Assembly (NCBI GenBank): GCA_900754605.1
Contig: CAAEDK010000048.1
Span: 1 to 27,612, forward strand
DNA length: 27,612 bases
DNA from: an uncultured Oscillospiraceae bacterium
GTDB taxonomy: Bacteria > Bacillota_A > Clostridia > Oscillospirales > Oscillospiraceae
Direction: 5' to 3'
A program made the position numbers and the translations under genes. Every line of letters starts with the position of its first letter. Position 1 is the stretch's first letter. This document shows, in pieces, positions 14,701 through 23,138 of the stretch. Below the pieces are notes generated by a model. The model was given only the letters and a program-made list of their open reading frames with translations, had not been told where the DNA came from and searched no databases.

Positions 14701-15364
14701 ACAGTCTTTCCTCCTCCAAATCATTCGCCTGTTCTGCCGCCAGCCATGTGGGGAACCGGCTGGTTGGGATTACATAGACCTCCGTCTGATCCTCTGCCCC
14801 GGCGGCGCTGCAATAGTAGTGGGCGCATCGCCGCGGCGCATCATCCGGAAGCAGGTACAGCGTGATGATGTCTGTCACCATGTTGACCTCAATGTTATCG
14901 TGGTCCCGATAGGCACGCTCCGGACGTTCCCGACAGTACACATGGCGGTAGGCCAGCACGCAATTTTGATAGAGAGCCGGCGGCTTTCCAGCAAAATAGC
15001 GCCGCAGCGCCGGGTAGAGATACTGCTGGATGTAGATGGGGGAGCCGGACTCCTTCTTCGGCAGCAGTGCAGGGATCTGCAAACGAAACCACCCACGCTT
15101 TGCATATCCCATCTCCACGGGGATCGTGTCCATCAGCATCTGCTCCTTCAGTTCCGCTGCCTTGGGATGTCCGGTATAGGCTGGCAGGACACGCGCAAGA
15201 AGCGCGAGTTTCTCTACCTCCGCGGAAAATGCGAATGCCGCCCCGAACGCACCGGCCATGTCCTCCCGCTCCAGCAAACGGCGAGTACGGGCTAATTCCA
15301 CCGCCGCTCTTCCCGCCCGATGCTCCGCTGCTCCAAGCGCCCGCTCAAACTCAGACCGCGGCAT
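14675..15364 (-). CDS. DUF6100-family protein
   Basis: This 229-residue protein has a helical N-terminal half (FERALGAAEHRAGRAAVELA) and a conserved C-terminal part containing GWFRLQIPALLPKKESGSP, YQNCVLAYRHVYCRERPERA, DHDNIEVNMVTDIITLY and CAHYYCSAAG. I recognise this as DUF6100, a family found in clostridial conjugative elements; its function is unknown. The frame is open upstream to 15496, but ATG 15364 has GAGGGGG six bases before it. The 14-base overlap with the DUF5697-like gene also favours this start and indicates coupling. Confidence 0.75.
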   Translation of the reverse strand: MPRSEFERALGAAEHRAGRAAVELARTRRLLEREDMAGAFGAAFAFSAEVEKLALLARVLPAYTGHPKAAELKEQMLMDTIPVEMGYAKRGWFRLQIPALLPKKESGSPIYIQQYLYPALRRYFAGKPPALYQNCVLAYRHVYCRERPERAYRDHDNIEVNMVTDIITLYLLPDDAPRRCAHYYCSAAGAEDQTEVYVIPTSRFPTWLAAEQANDLEEERLYETSEIWD

Positions 15365-15893
15365 AGGTGTCCCCCTCGCTTTCCGTAAAGAACCGTACAT
15401 CCGGCGTCTCCTGTCCGTTGTAATCCACAGTCGCAAACAGGTGAGGCGCAGATGGCAAGACCAGCTCCTGCGCCATGTTGATATGTGGCAGGACAAGGAT
15501 ATACCGCAGATCCTCCTGAGGCTGAAGCAGTCTGGTCAGATGCTGTTCGCCATCGTAGAGGACAACAATCTCATATCCAATATCTTCTTTGAGGAAGAAA
15601 ATCTGGGACGGATAAGTAGCGGGATAGTGAGCCATAGGGTCCACCCTGTCAATGAACTGCAGCAACACCCATACGGCAAGGATCATGCGCTGATCCGGCT
15701 GGCACATGGGGTCCACCCCCAGATAGTACCCGCCGGAGATTTCGTGGAGCATGACCTCGTTCTTGAGCGCACGAATAATCTTTTCTGCCGTCTTAGGCGG
15801 TTTGTCCTTCAGCATTCGGACAATTTGCGCTTTAGGCAGCGGCCCATACTCTGTCAGCCAATGGATGATATACTGTTCTTCCTGTAACAGCAT
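15351..15893 (-). CDS. DUF5697-family protein
   Basis: The protein has 180 residues. The N-terminus is a predicted winged helix (EEQYIIHWLTEYGPLPKAQIV followed by KTAEKIIRALKNEVMLHEISG). The core contains DQRMILAVWVLLQFIDRVDP and IGYEIVVLYDGEQHLTRLL, the pattern I associate with DUF5697, a family of conjugative-element proteins of unknown role. ATG 15893 follows AAGGAGGG by ten bases and lies inside the 3' end of the HD-GYP gene (40-base overlap). DNA binding is plausible from the N-terminal fold only. Confidence 0.75.
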   Translation of the reverse strand: MLLQEEQYIIHWLTEYGPLPKAQIVRMLKDKPPKTAEKIIRALKNEVMLHEISGGYYLGVDPMCQPDQRMILAVWVLLQFIDRVDPMAHYPATYPSQIFFLKEDIGYEIVVLYDGEQHLTRLLQPQEDLRYILVLPHINMAQELVLPSAPHLFATVDYNGQETPDVRFFTESEGDTYAAV

Positions 15894-16507
15894 AGTTTTG
15901 TTTCCCTCCTTCCTCTATGTGTATAAATGGGAGAAATACGTATTTTGCAGGTTATACGTGTACTGTCCCGATATAGGGCCAATACCTGTGGAAGATTGTC
16001 CAGCAGCAGTCTGACAATGGCACCATCCAATTTCACGCCAGCGCACGATTTTAGGTAATCGCTGACTCGACGGATATCCCACGGACGCTTATAAGGGCGA
16101 GGCGAGATCAGGGCATCGAAAACGTCTGCCACTGCTACTATTTTTGCATGAGGGTGAATTTCAGCATCTTGCAGCCCCAAATAGCCGCTGCCGTCCAGCC
16201 GTTCATGGTGCTGCAAGGCCACAACAGAAGATGTCCCCAGCATCGTTCCGGTTTGTAGCAGCAGAAAATGTCCAATTGACGTATGTTTCCGCATTGATGA
16301 CCGTTCTACTTCTGATAAACTGCCCGATTTACAACGGATGCGCACCGGGATCATTGTTTTCCCAATATCGTGAAGCAATGCCGCCTGATACACTTCGTGT
16401 ACTTCAGCCGAGTCATAATCCGCATGTTCAGCCAGTATTCTGCTGATCTCCGCAGTCCGCTTGCTGTGTGCGATCTCCTCCGCTGTCAACGAGGTGAAAA
16501 TATCCAT
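15854..16507 (-). CDS. Solitary HD-GYP-domain phosphohydrolase
   Basis: This 217-residue protein consists of one HD-GYP domain, the class that degrades cyclic di-GMP or related dinucleotides. Visible metal and substrate motifs are ALLHDIGK, the KHTSIGHFLL helix, QHHERLDGSGY, VAVADVFDALIS and RPYK. Two deviations are seen: GYP reads GYL, and the late AGTHFD-type segment reads AGVKLD. There is no receiver or other sensory domain. The last ~35 residues (KIRISPIYTHRGRRETKLCC...) do not look like domain sequence and overlap the DUF5697-like start. ATG 16507 follows AGAGGAG by eight bases, but lies 80 bases inside the helicase frame. Confidence 0.85.
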   Translation of the reverse strand: MDIFTSLTAEEIAHSKRTAEISRILAEHADYDSAEVHEVYQAALLHDIGKTMIPVRIRCKSGSLSEVERSSMRKHTSIGHFLLLQTGTMLGTSSVVALQHHERLDGSGYLGLQDAEIHPHAKIVAVADVFDALISPRPYKRPWDIRRVSDYLKSCAGVKLDGAIVRLLLDNLPQVLALYRDSTRITCKIRISPIYTHRGRRETKLCCYRKNSISSIG

Positions 16508-18680
16508 TTCTGCAACTCCTCTCTTCTAAATTCTTTTTTGAATTTGATGCATTCCAAACCATACCCATCGCATCCAGTTTTGCGATCTGTTCCTGGGTGA
16601 TAAACCCACTAGACGCAGTGCCCGCACGAATTGCTCTCATTCGCTGAATGAATTTCCCAAGTTTGCATCCATTCTCCGGCACAATATAGTTCCCAGGCAC
16701 CCTAATATGCCCCTCCCTCCGATAGTATCGGAGCAGCTCCTCATAGTAAGTATCAAATGGCAATGGAGATGCCTGGACTTGCCAAACCATCCCTAAGTCA
16801 TTGAGCATCTCAATTTGCCGGTCTGTCAGAACAATATCATGGCCCGTTCCCCTCTTTGCCTGCCTTACACAATTGATAAAGTTGCCCAAATGGCAACCAG
16901 TATCAGGATCAATAAACCTTGTGGGAACTTTGATGTGCCCTTCTCGGCGGTAAAACTTTATCAGTTGCTGGTAATAATAATCGAAGTCCCGATATGGGTG
17001 CTCTCTTTTCACCCACTTCATGCCAAGAGCATTCAGTCTATTGATCTGGTCCTGCGATAAATGTCCCCTATCGGTCTTTTTTCTAATGTTGCGTAAACGT
17101 GTCAGATAAAGGCCCAGTTTACATCCTGTCGATGGATTTATGTATGATTGTGGAATATCAATGTGCCCTTCTCTCTCAAAGTAAACGAGCAATTCTTTAT
17201 AGTAGTCATCGAATGTACGTCTGGTTGGTTGTCGTTCAATCAGAAAAGTCGACCAGCCAGGTAGCATCTCCAGCCTTTCCTTTCGGGCTACTGATAGACT
17301 GTTGTGCTGGATATATAGGATTTGTTCCGATAGCCACCTCCCTATTTTGATGCCTCGGTAACATGTGCGGCTATGCGGATATTGGCCGTATTCGTGGTAA
17401 AATTCCTGGAGGATGGAGTAGCAAAAATCCCATCGTCCCGCCCGCGTAAATAGATGATCGAACTTCTCAAGGATGGCTTCGAATTGTGTGGGGACCCCAG
17501 ACATGTAAAAGGGTATAGGCGTGTTCTTCCCTTTCCCACTGCTGGGATGGTGGGAAAACTCAATATTGAATACACGCTGACCAGACTCTTCAACACGTGC
17601 AGACTCATAGTTGTTGACCAAATCAAAAATTACCGGGGATGTACTACCATCCGAACTGCAGGCGAGACAGCGTCCAATCTGCTGTAAATAGACAATCGGG
17701 CTTATCGTAGGGCGTAACATGACAACCCCATCCACATCCTTGATGTGGATACCCTCATTCAGCATATCCACGCAGTAGAGCAACCGTATTGCATTCCTTT
17801 CATTATCCCCAGCAAAGGCGTTGAGTTCAATATCAGCGGCCTTTTCATCTGAACGGCAGACATACTCCCTGATTTTCTTACCTGGTCCCAGCCAACGGTG
17901 CATGTCTTCCCGACATTGCGCAATATGTTCAAGATTCCGGCAGAATACGATCAACTTTGCAAATCTATTGGGCATATGGCACTTAAATATTTCGTCAATT
18001 CCTTGCGCTTCTGCCATATTTCTTTTAAGGCTTTCTAACAATGAATAACCAGCAGTACGAGCCCTCCCATAAGAGGCAACCTGCGTTAATGCGGTTTCCA
18101 GAGAAGAGACCCTTTCGTTCATCAGGATATCTCCCAATACATAGTGCGGCACCGGCAGGACCTTATCATTGATTGCATCTTGAAGGGTATAATAACTTGC
18201 AATACTTCCGTGAAAAAGTTCCTCAGACATATCGCGTGTGCCGGCCTTATCCAGATACCGGACTGGGGTAGCTGTAAATCCAATTAAGAAGCATTCAACA
18301 TACAAAGCGAGAAGATGGTCAACCGCACTTCCCCAGTCATCCGCCCCACAGCGGTGAAATTCATCAAGGATAATGTAGTCCGGCTCCAGTTTCCCAAGTT
18401 CGTCCTCGTGAAGCAGGCAAAGTTTCTGATATGTCATCATGGTTGTATGGAGAAGCACATCTGTATGCCCAGCATGATGTTTCAGTTGATTGAAGATATG
18501 CGTAGATGGTGCGAGATACAAAAACGAGTTATTCGGCCGGCGTTCTATAAAAGCCAGCGCAACAAAACTCTTCCCAGTTCCAGTAGGCTGGATAACCGCA
18601 GCACGGCGTGTATACTTGAGGGCCTCCTCCAAATGGTTGAGTGCAGCTTGGTTATGTGGGTAAAGTTCAATCTTCGGCAT
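16428..18680 (-). CDS. SF2 helicase with C-terminal HA (helicase-associated) repeats
   Basis: The protein has 750 residues. The N-terminal half is a superfamily 2 helicase: Walker A GTGKS (34-38), DEFH box (106-109), GFTATP (about 139), and motif VI as QQIGRCLA. The C-terminal half carries three clear helicase-associated repeats, each with a YYxxLLxYxxREGHIxxP, GCKLGxxxxxxR and LxxLGMxW pattern, plus a weaker one before them. HA repeats are thought to bind nucleic acid. ATG 18680 follows GGAGGG by five bases and overlaps the VirB4 stop by 14 bases, so the in-frame codon six residues upstream is unlikely. After NASNSKKN the last ~40 residues overlap the HD-GYP gene out of frame. The role in transfer or defence is unknown. 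Confidence 0.9.
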   Translation of the reverse strand: MPKIELYPHNQAALNHLEEALKYTRRAAVIQPTGTGKSFVALAFIERRPNNSFLYLAPSTHIFNQLKHHAGHTDVLLHTTMMTYQKLCLLHEDELGKLEPDYIILDEFHRCGADDWGSAVDHLLALYVECFLIGFTATPVRYLDKAGTRDMSEELFHGSIASYYTLQDAINDKVLPVPHYVLGDILMNERVSSLETALTQVASYGRARTAGYSLLESLKRNMAEAQGIDEIFKCHMPNRFAKLIVFCRNLEHIAQCREDMHRWLGPGKKIREYVCRSDEKAADIELNAFAGDNERNAIRLLYCVDMLNEGIHIKDVDGVVMLRPTISPIVYLQQIGRCLACSSDGSTSPVIFDLVNNYESARVEESGQRVFNIEFSHHPSSGKGKNTPIPFYMSGVPTQFEAILEKFDHLFTRAGRWDFCYSILQEFYHEYGQYPHSRTCYRGIKIGRWLSEQILYIQHNSLSVARKERLEMLPGWSTFLIERQPTRRTFDDYYKELLVYFEREGHIDIPQSYINPSTGCKLGLYLTRLRNIRKKTDRGHLSQDQINRLNALGMKWVKREHPYRDFDYYYQQLIKFYRREGHIKVPTRFIDPDTGCHLGNFINCVRQAKRGTGHDIVLTDRQIEMLNDLGMVWQVQASPLPFDTYYEELLRYYRREGHIRVPGNYIVPENGCKLGKFIQRMRAIRAGTASSGFITQEQIAKLDAMGMVWNASNSKKNLEERSCRNGYFHLVDSGGDRTQQADCGDQQNTG

Positions 18681-21273
18681 CTTTTCCCTCCATTCCACCA
18701 GTCAAACCCGCAGAAGAACCATTGCTTCCGCTTTCCGCAATATCGGCTACCGCCTTTAATTCGTTGAGCATAGCCTCCAGTTCAGCCCGGTCGGTAGTGA
18801 TCATCTGCTGCTCCTCCCGGGATGCCTTGATAATGACCGGCACTTTGTTGCTGTTGCTGGAGATCAGCGCCTCACCGCGCTCAAACTGTGTGATGCTGCG
18901 GATCTCAGTTCGAGTTAATTTCAAGACATCTTTCACATATTCTGCCTCGTCCGGCTCCAAGTTGAGGATGATTTTCGTCTTGGAATTATTCAGAATTGCT
19001 CTGCCATAACGGCCGTCCTCTAAGCCAAAAAAATCGGAGAGGTCCTGCGTTGCCGCAAGGGCGCCTCCTCCGTAGCCTCGAATAATTTTGAATATTTCCA
19101 GACAAAACTCCGCAGCCTGTTTGTTGGCCGCGCCGCCAATCAGTTTCCAGATCTCGTCGATAAACACCATTTTGCGTCTGGTACGGTCTGCCTTCACCTG
19201 GTCCCACACATAGTCCAACGCAATCATCATACCTACCGGCAACAGTTTGCCCTTGAGTTCCGAGATGTCCAGCACAACATACTTATTGTCTAGGTTTACA
19301 TTGGTCTGGCGGTTAAAACTCTGGGCGCTGCCTGTAACAAAGCGGCTGACTATGGTGGCCAGCCGGGTAGTCAGTGGATTTTCCTTGAGTATCTCATAGA
19401 GATCTCCCAGGATTGGCATAGTCTTGATCTCTCCCCTGCTCTGGTCAACATAGATAGAATTGTTATCGTGGGTAATCCCGAACTTGGCGTAGGTCTTGAC
19501 CAGGGCCTCGTCCAGCATCTGCTCCTCTTCATTATTCATATCGGGGATCAGAAGGGAGAAGAAAATCATCAACTGCTGGATCTTTTTTGCCAGCATGGAG
19601 TCGATGTCGTTGTAATCCAATTCGTCGATCAGTTCCATTTCCGGTGTGAGTGTAGGACGAATCTCCATGACGTTGATGCAGGCGCTGGAACCCGGGGCCA
19701 GTTTGATATAGGTACCGCCAATTTTGTGGCAGGCACGCTTGAACTCATGGCCTTTGAGCGGAGCAATAATATAGCACTGGACGCCGCGCATCCGAAGCCT
19801 GAGCGCCATCACCTGCATGGTAAAGGTCTTACCGGCGCCAGATGTCCCGCAGATAGTAAAATTGGCATTCTTATTGACTTTTGTATTAAATGGATCGACA
19901 ATACACAGCGAATTGTTATGCCGGTTAAGACCCAAGAGAATGCCATTGTCATCAGACAGTTCAAAACTGGTGAACATATAGGTCGAGGCCGCGCCTGAAG
20001 TAAGCACATTTCGTTTGGACTTGCGCTCCAGACCAGGATCGAGGTAGAGAAATGGCATGGTGGATCGCAGTGCCGCCTCCTGTTGAAACAGGCAGTCACC
20101 TACTTGGATGTCCATGGACTTCATCAAGTCACTCATCTGCTGCTTACGCCACTGCAGTTCTTCGTAGGTAGGGGCAGATATCGTAATGAGCACCGACATA
20201 TAGAACAGGTCCTCATTCCGGCTGGAGAGTCCCTGCTTGATGTAGTAACCGGCCTGGATAGAGCCAGCCAGTTCCTCATAGTCAGTGGAGGTGTCCTGCA
20301 GTTCTCGCAGTTTGGTGCGGTTGAGCCGGATGCGCTGGGCCACTCGATCAATGGTCTTACCACGGATCTCGCGGTGCAGATGCAGATCCACATCTACGCC
20401 CTCGCCTGCATTGATGAGTGAAGACATCCAACCTCCCCGCACCTGCTGAGGAAATCCGTTTTTGCGAATATATAAGTAGGTATAGTAGGTCCCATCCATA
20501 ATAATGTAGCCAGCATGACTCAAGTCAAGGCCGCGAGGGGCCACAAAGTTGGATGTCCGGATCTTCGGGACTGGATCGATGCCGACAACTCGCCTTTTTG
20601 CCGCCATCGCATCCACCACCACGCGGTTGAGCCGACTCTGGAAAGGGTCCTCCACGCAGGAACGGCGATTGAAGTACATATACAGGATTTCAGCTACAAA
20701 TGCGTCTTCATCTTTTGGCTGTACAATACTGTTGCCGCATTGGGCGAAATAGGTCTTGGCATTCTGCGTCACCGTCTGCAACGCTGCGTAGACCTCACCA
20801 TAATCGTTATCGGACTGGCGGCGCACCGCCTCGTATTGAAAAATCAGGAAAAACCGGCGGGACAATGCCTCACGGCTACCTTCCTCCCGGATGAACTGGA
20901 TAGTACCACGCCCCAATTCCCGGCAGGCCGTTACGTCCTCGCTCTCAATGTCCGCCTCCAGTCCCGCCACATACTTGTCAGAATCCGCTTTGCGGGTTAC
21001 GGACTTAAACTGCAGGCGCATGGGCGAAATTTTAAGCCAGCTGGCAAACGTAGAGATAATGCCCCACTGCTCCTCATTGGAGCGAAGCAGAAAGTTGATG
21101 GGTTCAATTTCCAGGATTTTGAGGTACCGGCCATCTGTAGTTTCAACGATCCCGTTTCTGATCTCTTTGAGGGGAATGTAGTCCTGTACGAACTCCAGAC
21201 GGGCGGCTGCTTTTTTCCGACGGCCTGGGCTTTTGTGCCGACGGGCGTTTCCTGTGTGTGACTGTCGTGCCAT
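18667..21273 (-). CDS. VirB4/TraE-type conjugation ATPase
   Basis: This 868-residue ATPase energises assembly of, and transport through, the type IV secretion channel. A very basic N-terminus (RRHKSPGRRKKAAAR) precedes the conserved block IPLKEIRNGIVETTDGRYLKILEIEPINF. Walker A is CGTSGAGKT (about 475-483), Walker B is KMVFIDEIWKL (about 700) and FKIIRGYGGGALAATQDLSDFF follows as the arginine/Gln region. ATG 21273 has AGGAGG 13 bases upstream, longer than ideal, with a second AGGA at about eight bases. The start lies 131 bases inside the PrgI-family frame. It is the best-conserved marker of the conjugation module. Confidence 0.96.
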   Translation of the reverse strand: MARQSHTGNARRHKSPGRRKKAAARLEFVQDYIPLKEIRNGIVETTDGRYLKILEIEPINFLLRSNEEQWGIISTFASWLKISPMRLQFKSVTRKADSDKYVAGLEADIESEDVTACRELGRGTIQFIREEGSREALSRRFFLIFQYEAVRRQSDNDYGEVYAALQTVTQNAKTYFAQCGNSIVQPKDEDAFVAEILYMYFNRRSCVEDPFQSRLNRVVVDAMAAKRRVVGIDPVPKIRTSNFVAPRGLDLSHAGYIIMDGTYYTYLYIRKNGFPQQVRGGWMSSLINAGEGVDVDLHLHREIRGKTIDRVAQRIRLNRTKLRELQDTSTDYEELAGSIQAGYYIKQGLSSRNEDLFYMSVLITISAPTYEELQWRKQQMSDLMKSMDIQVGDCLFQQEAALRSTMPFLYLDPGLERKSKRNVLTSGAASTYMFTSFELSDDNGILLGLNRHNNSLCIVDPFNTKVNKNANFTICGTSGAGKTFTMQVMALRLRMRGVQCYIIAPLKGHEFKRACHKIGGTYIKLAPGSSACINVMEIRPTLTPEMELIDELDYNDIDSMLAKKIQQLMIFFSLLIPDMNNEEEQMLDEALVKTYAKFGITHDNNSIYVDQSRGEIKTMPILGDLYEILKENPLTTRLATIVSRFVTGSAQSFNRQTNVNLDNKYVVLDISELKGKLLPVGMMIALDYVWDQVKADRTRRKMVFIDEIWKLIGGAANKQAAEFCLEIFKIIRGYGGGALAATQDLSDFFGLEDGRYGRAILNNSKTKIILNLEPDEAEYVKDVLKLTRTEIRSITQFERGEALISSNSNKVPVIIKASREEQQMITTDRAELEAMLNELKAVADIAESGSNGSSAGLTGGMEGKDAED

Positions 21274-21595
21274 AGTGGTATCCTATCCTCCTGTAATGCA
21301 ATCGGCGGCGCCGTACCCAAAACAGAACCATATTGGTGACAAACCGGAGCAGAGAGTCCCCGCCAATGCCCATCAGGGCGAAGACGCCCAGTGGCAACAG
21401 CGTCACGGTCATCACAACAACTTTTGCAGTAGCTGGAAGATGCATCCACATCAATTCCGGATAGCCCACAAGCAAAAGCAGAATGCATGCCTCTACTGTA
21501 TTTCGTGTCTCCAGTAGACCGCCCAGCAATTTTCCAGAATCAGTGTAGTTTGGCGGGATAGTATAGACATTGCTGAACTCTCGATCATCCGCCAT
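21143..21595 (-). CDS. PrgI-family membrane protein
   Basis: The 150-residue product has the PrgI layout: VYTIPPNYTDSGKLLGGLLETRNTVEA, two adjacent TM helices (about 35-53 and 58-80) and a basic FWVRRRRLHYRRIGYHY segment. PrgI proteins are VirB3-like partners encoded just before VirB4. ATG 21595 follows GGAGGAG by seven bases and overlaps the NlpC/P60 stop by 11 bases. Family members usually end soon after the basic segment. The last ~45 residues here, a Pro/Ser/Arg-rich tail, are read out of frame through the VirB4 start region. Confidence 0.85.
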   Translation of the reverse strand: MADDREFSNVYTIPPNYTDSGKLLGGLLETRNTVEACILLLLVGYPELMWMHLPATAKVVVMTVTLLPLGVFALMGIGGDSLLRFVTNMVLFWVRRRRLHYRRIGYHYGTTVTHRKRPSAQKPRPSEKSSRPSGVRTGLHSPQRDQKRDR

Positions 21596-23069
21596 ATCCA
21601 ATCTCCTCCGTGATGTCTGCCAAGGGCAGATCTCCTTCTAAATCAATATCATTCCTGCGTCGGTATTGGGTCACATAGTCTGGGGAGTTCAGCACCACGC
21701 CAGTGCCGCTGGCACAGTGGACCCATAGTTTGGTTCCGTCGGCATCCTCTCCCGCGTAGAGCAGTACATGGTTGACTGGGACTGTACCGGGCACCGCCAT
21801 GAAGCCGAGGTCGCCGGGCAGCAGTTCGTCTTCTGAAATGGCATGCGTGGCATCCCACTGGTTCCAGGACCCATCATACAGTGTCACGCCTAACGCTGTC
21901 TGATAGACCCATTCCGTGAATCCGGAACAATCGAGTCCATAGGGGCGGATCGTTCCTGTGCTGCTGGACCCCGCCGCAGTGACCAGTTTGGGGGTGTTCC
22001 ACTCCTCATTCCAACCTGGCGCGCTCTTCCCGCCCCAGAAATATGGGACGCGGCCCACCAGTGAGAGGGCACAGCGCATCAGTTCCTTGCGTTTCCCGCT
22101 GCAGTCCAGGCTGGCCAGAAACAAGTTCAGTTCCGCGTCGCTGATAGGCGGCACGCTCCCGTTACTGGCGGTCCCATACATAGTCATCTTCAGCGCATTA
22201 GACATATTGAGGATCGCATCCCCATAGGAGATCTGGAACTGATCGTATGTAGCATCCACGTCCACGTCAAAGGCCTTCAGGATAATCGACTGGTCAAATG
22301 GGTGGATCGTACAGGCCACATACTGCACCGTTTCCTGCGTCTCCCCATCGCCCCCTTCATTCTCTACCGGGACTTGGGTACTCTTCACCTCATAAGTGAC
22401 AGTATACATTTGGTCGGTGACGGCGTTGAGTTTACTCTGCAGATCTGCCTTAGTCGTTCCGCGCTGGCCCATGGAGGCAGAGTAGGCAGCCAGGATATAG
22501 CAGGTATCGTAGTCCATAGATACTAAGGCATTATTGACCAATGCCTCCATGGACAGGTCATAGTCATAGCCCCCATCGGCTATAATCTCATCTACCTCCG
22601 CCAAGGCGGCATCATACCCAGCCTGAATACAATCGGCCACAGTAGCGGAGAGGTCATCGAAGATGGCTGTCATCTCAGTTGGGCCATTTGGATCAACGGT
22701 AGTCGGGTCAGTGTGGAAGATATTATTGAATACGATGGACGGCAGGGACACTACGGTAATGATAATGAACAGCAGGAACAAGCAGAGAAACACCAAGACC
22801 TTAAAGAGCGTGTGGCGGAGAGACCACGCCGCTGAGAGTACGGCACCCCACGGCCCGCCAGCAGCCGTTCCGACGGCGATCTCTGACGCCGCTTTGCCAG
22901 TCTCCATACCGGCTTGCACTGTAGCTGCGGCCGCGTTGGCCGTCGCTTCACCAGCCGCCGTGCCAACTGAACCGGCGGCGGAACCGGCTTGTTTAGCCGC
23001 CTCTGCCGCACTGCGTATCCCCTGCAGGTAGTTGTCCTGGCCTTCGCCAAACTGTCGGTCGTCAGACAT
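21585..23069 (-). CDS. NlpC/P60 cell-wall hydrolase of the transfer system (VirB1-like role)
   Basis: The protein has 494 residues. An Ala/Gly-rich cytoplasmic N-terminus (about 20-80) precedes one TM helix (88-110), then an extracellular region of about 230 residues, and finally an NlpC/P60 domain with the catalytic cysteine in GLDCSGFTEW (Cys about 381), the histidine in VNHVLLYAG (about 433) and a polar residue near WVHCASG. Such enzymes cut peptide stems in peptidoglycan and open the wall for the secretion channel. ATG 23069 is six bases after GAGGTG; the frame extends only three codons more. A hairpin lies between it and the VirB6-like gene. Confidence 0.9.
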   Translation of the reverse strand: MSDDRQFGEGQDNYLQGIRSAAEAAKQAGSAAGSVGTAAGEATANAAAATVQAGMETGKAASEIAVGTAAGGPWGAVLSAAWSLRHTLFKVLVFLCLFLLFIIITVVSLPSIVFNNIFHTDPTTVDPNGPTEMTAIFDDLSATVADCIQAGYDAALAEVDEIIADGGYDYDLSMEALVNNALVSMDYDTCYILAAYSASMGQRGTTKADLQSKLNAVTDQMYTVTYEVKSTQVPVENEGGDGETQETVQYVACTIHPFDQSIILKAFDVDVDATYDQFQISYGDAILNMSNALKMTMYGTASNGSVPPISDAELNLFLASLDCSGKRKELMRCALSLVGRVPYFWGGKSAPGWNEEWNTPKLVTAAGSSSTGTIRPYGLDCSGFTEWVYQTALGVTLYDGSWNQWDATHAISEDELLPGDLGFMAVPGTVPVNHVLLYAGEDADGTKLWVHCASGTGVVLNSPDYVTQYRRRNDIDLEGDLPLADITEEIGYGG

Positions 23070-23100
23070 AGAGATCACCTCGCTTGTACCGAAATATGAA

Positions 23101-23132
23101 GGCAGGCATACCCGTTCCCAGGTATGCCTGCC
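23101..23132 (-). promoter_or_regulatory. Intercistronic hairpin between the VirB6-like and NlpC/P60 genes
   Basis: A perfect 12-bp stem (GGCAGGCATACC at 23101-23112 with 23121-23132) and an 8-nt loop are followed on the minus strand by TTCATATTTC. It lies just after the VirB6-like stop. The U-run is broken, so it would act as a partial terminator or an mRNA stabiliser that sets the ratio of the two products. Confidence 0.6.
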
Positions 23133-23138
23133 CGATGG

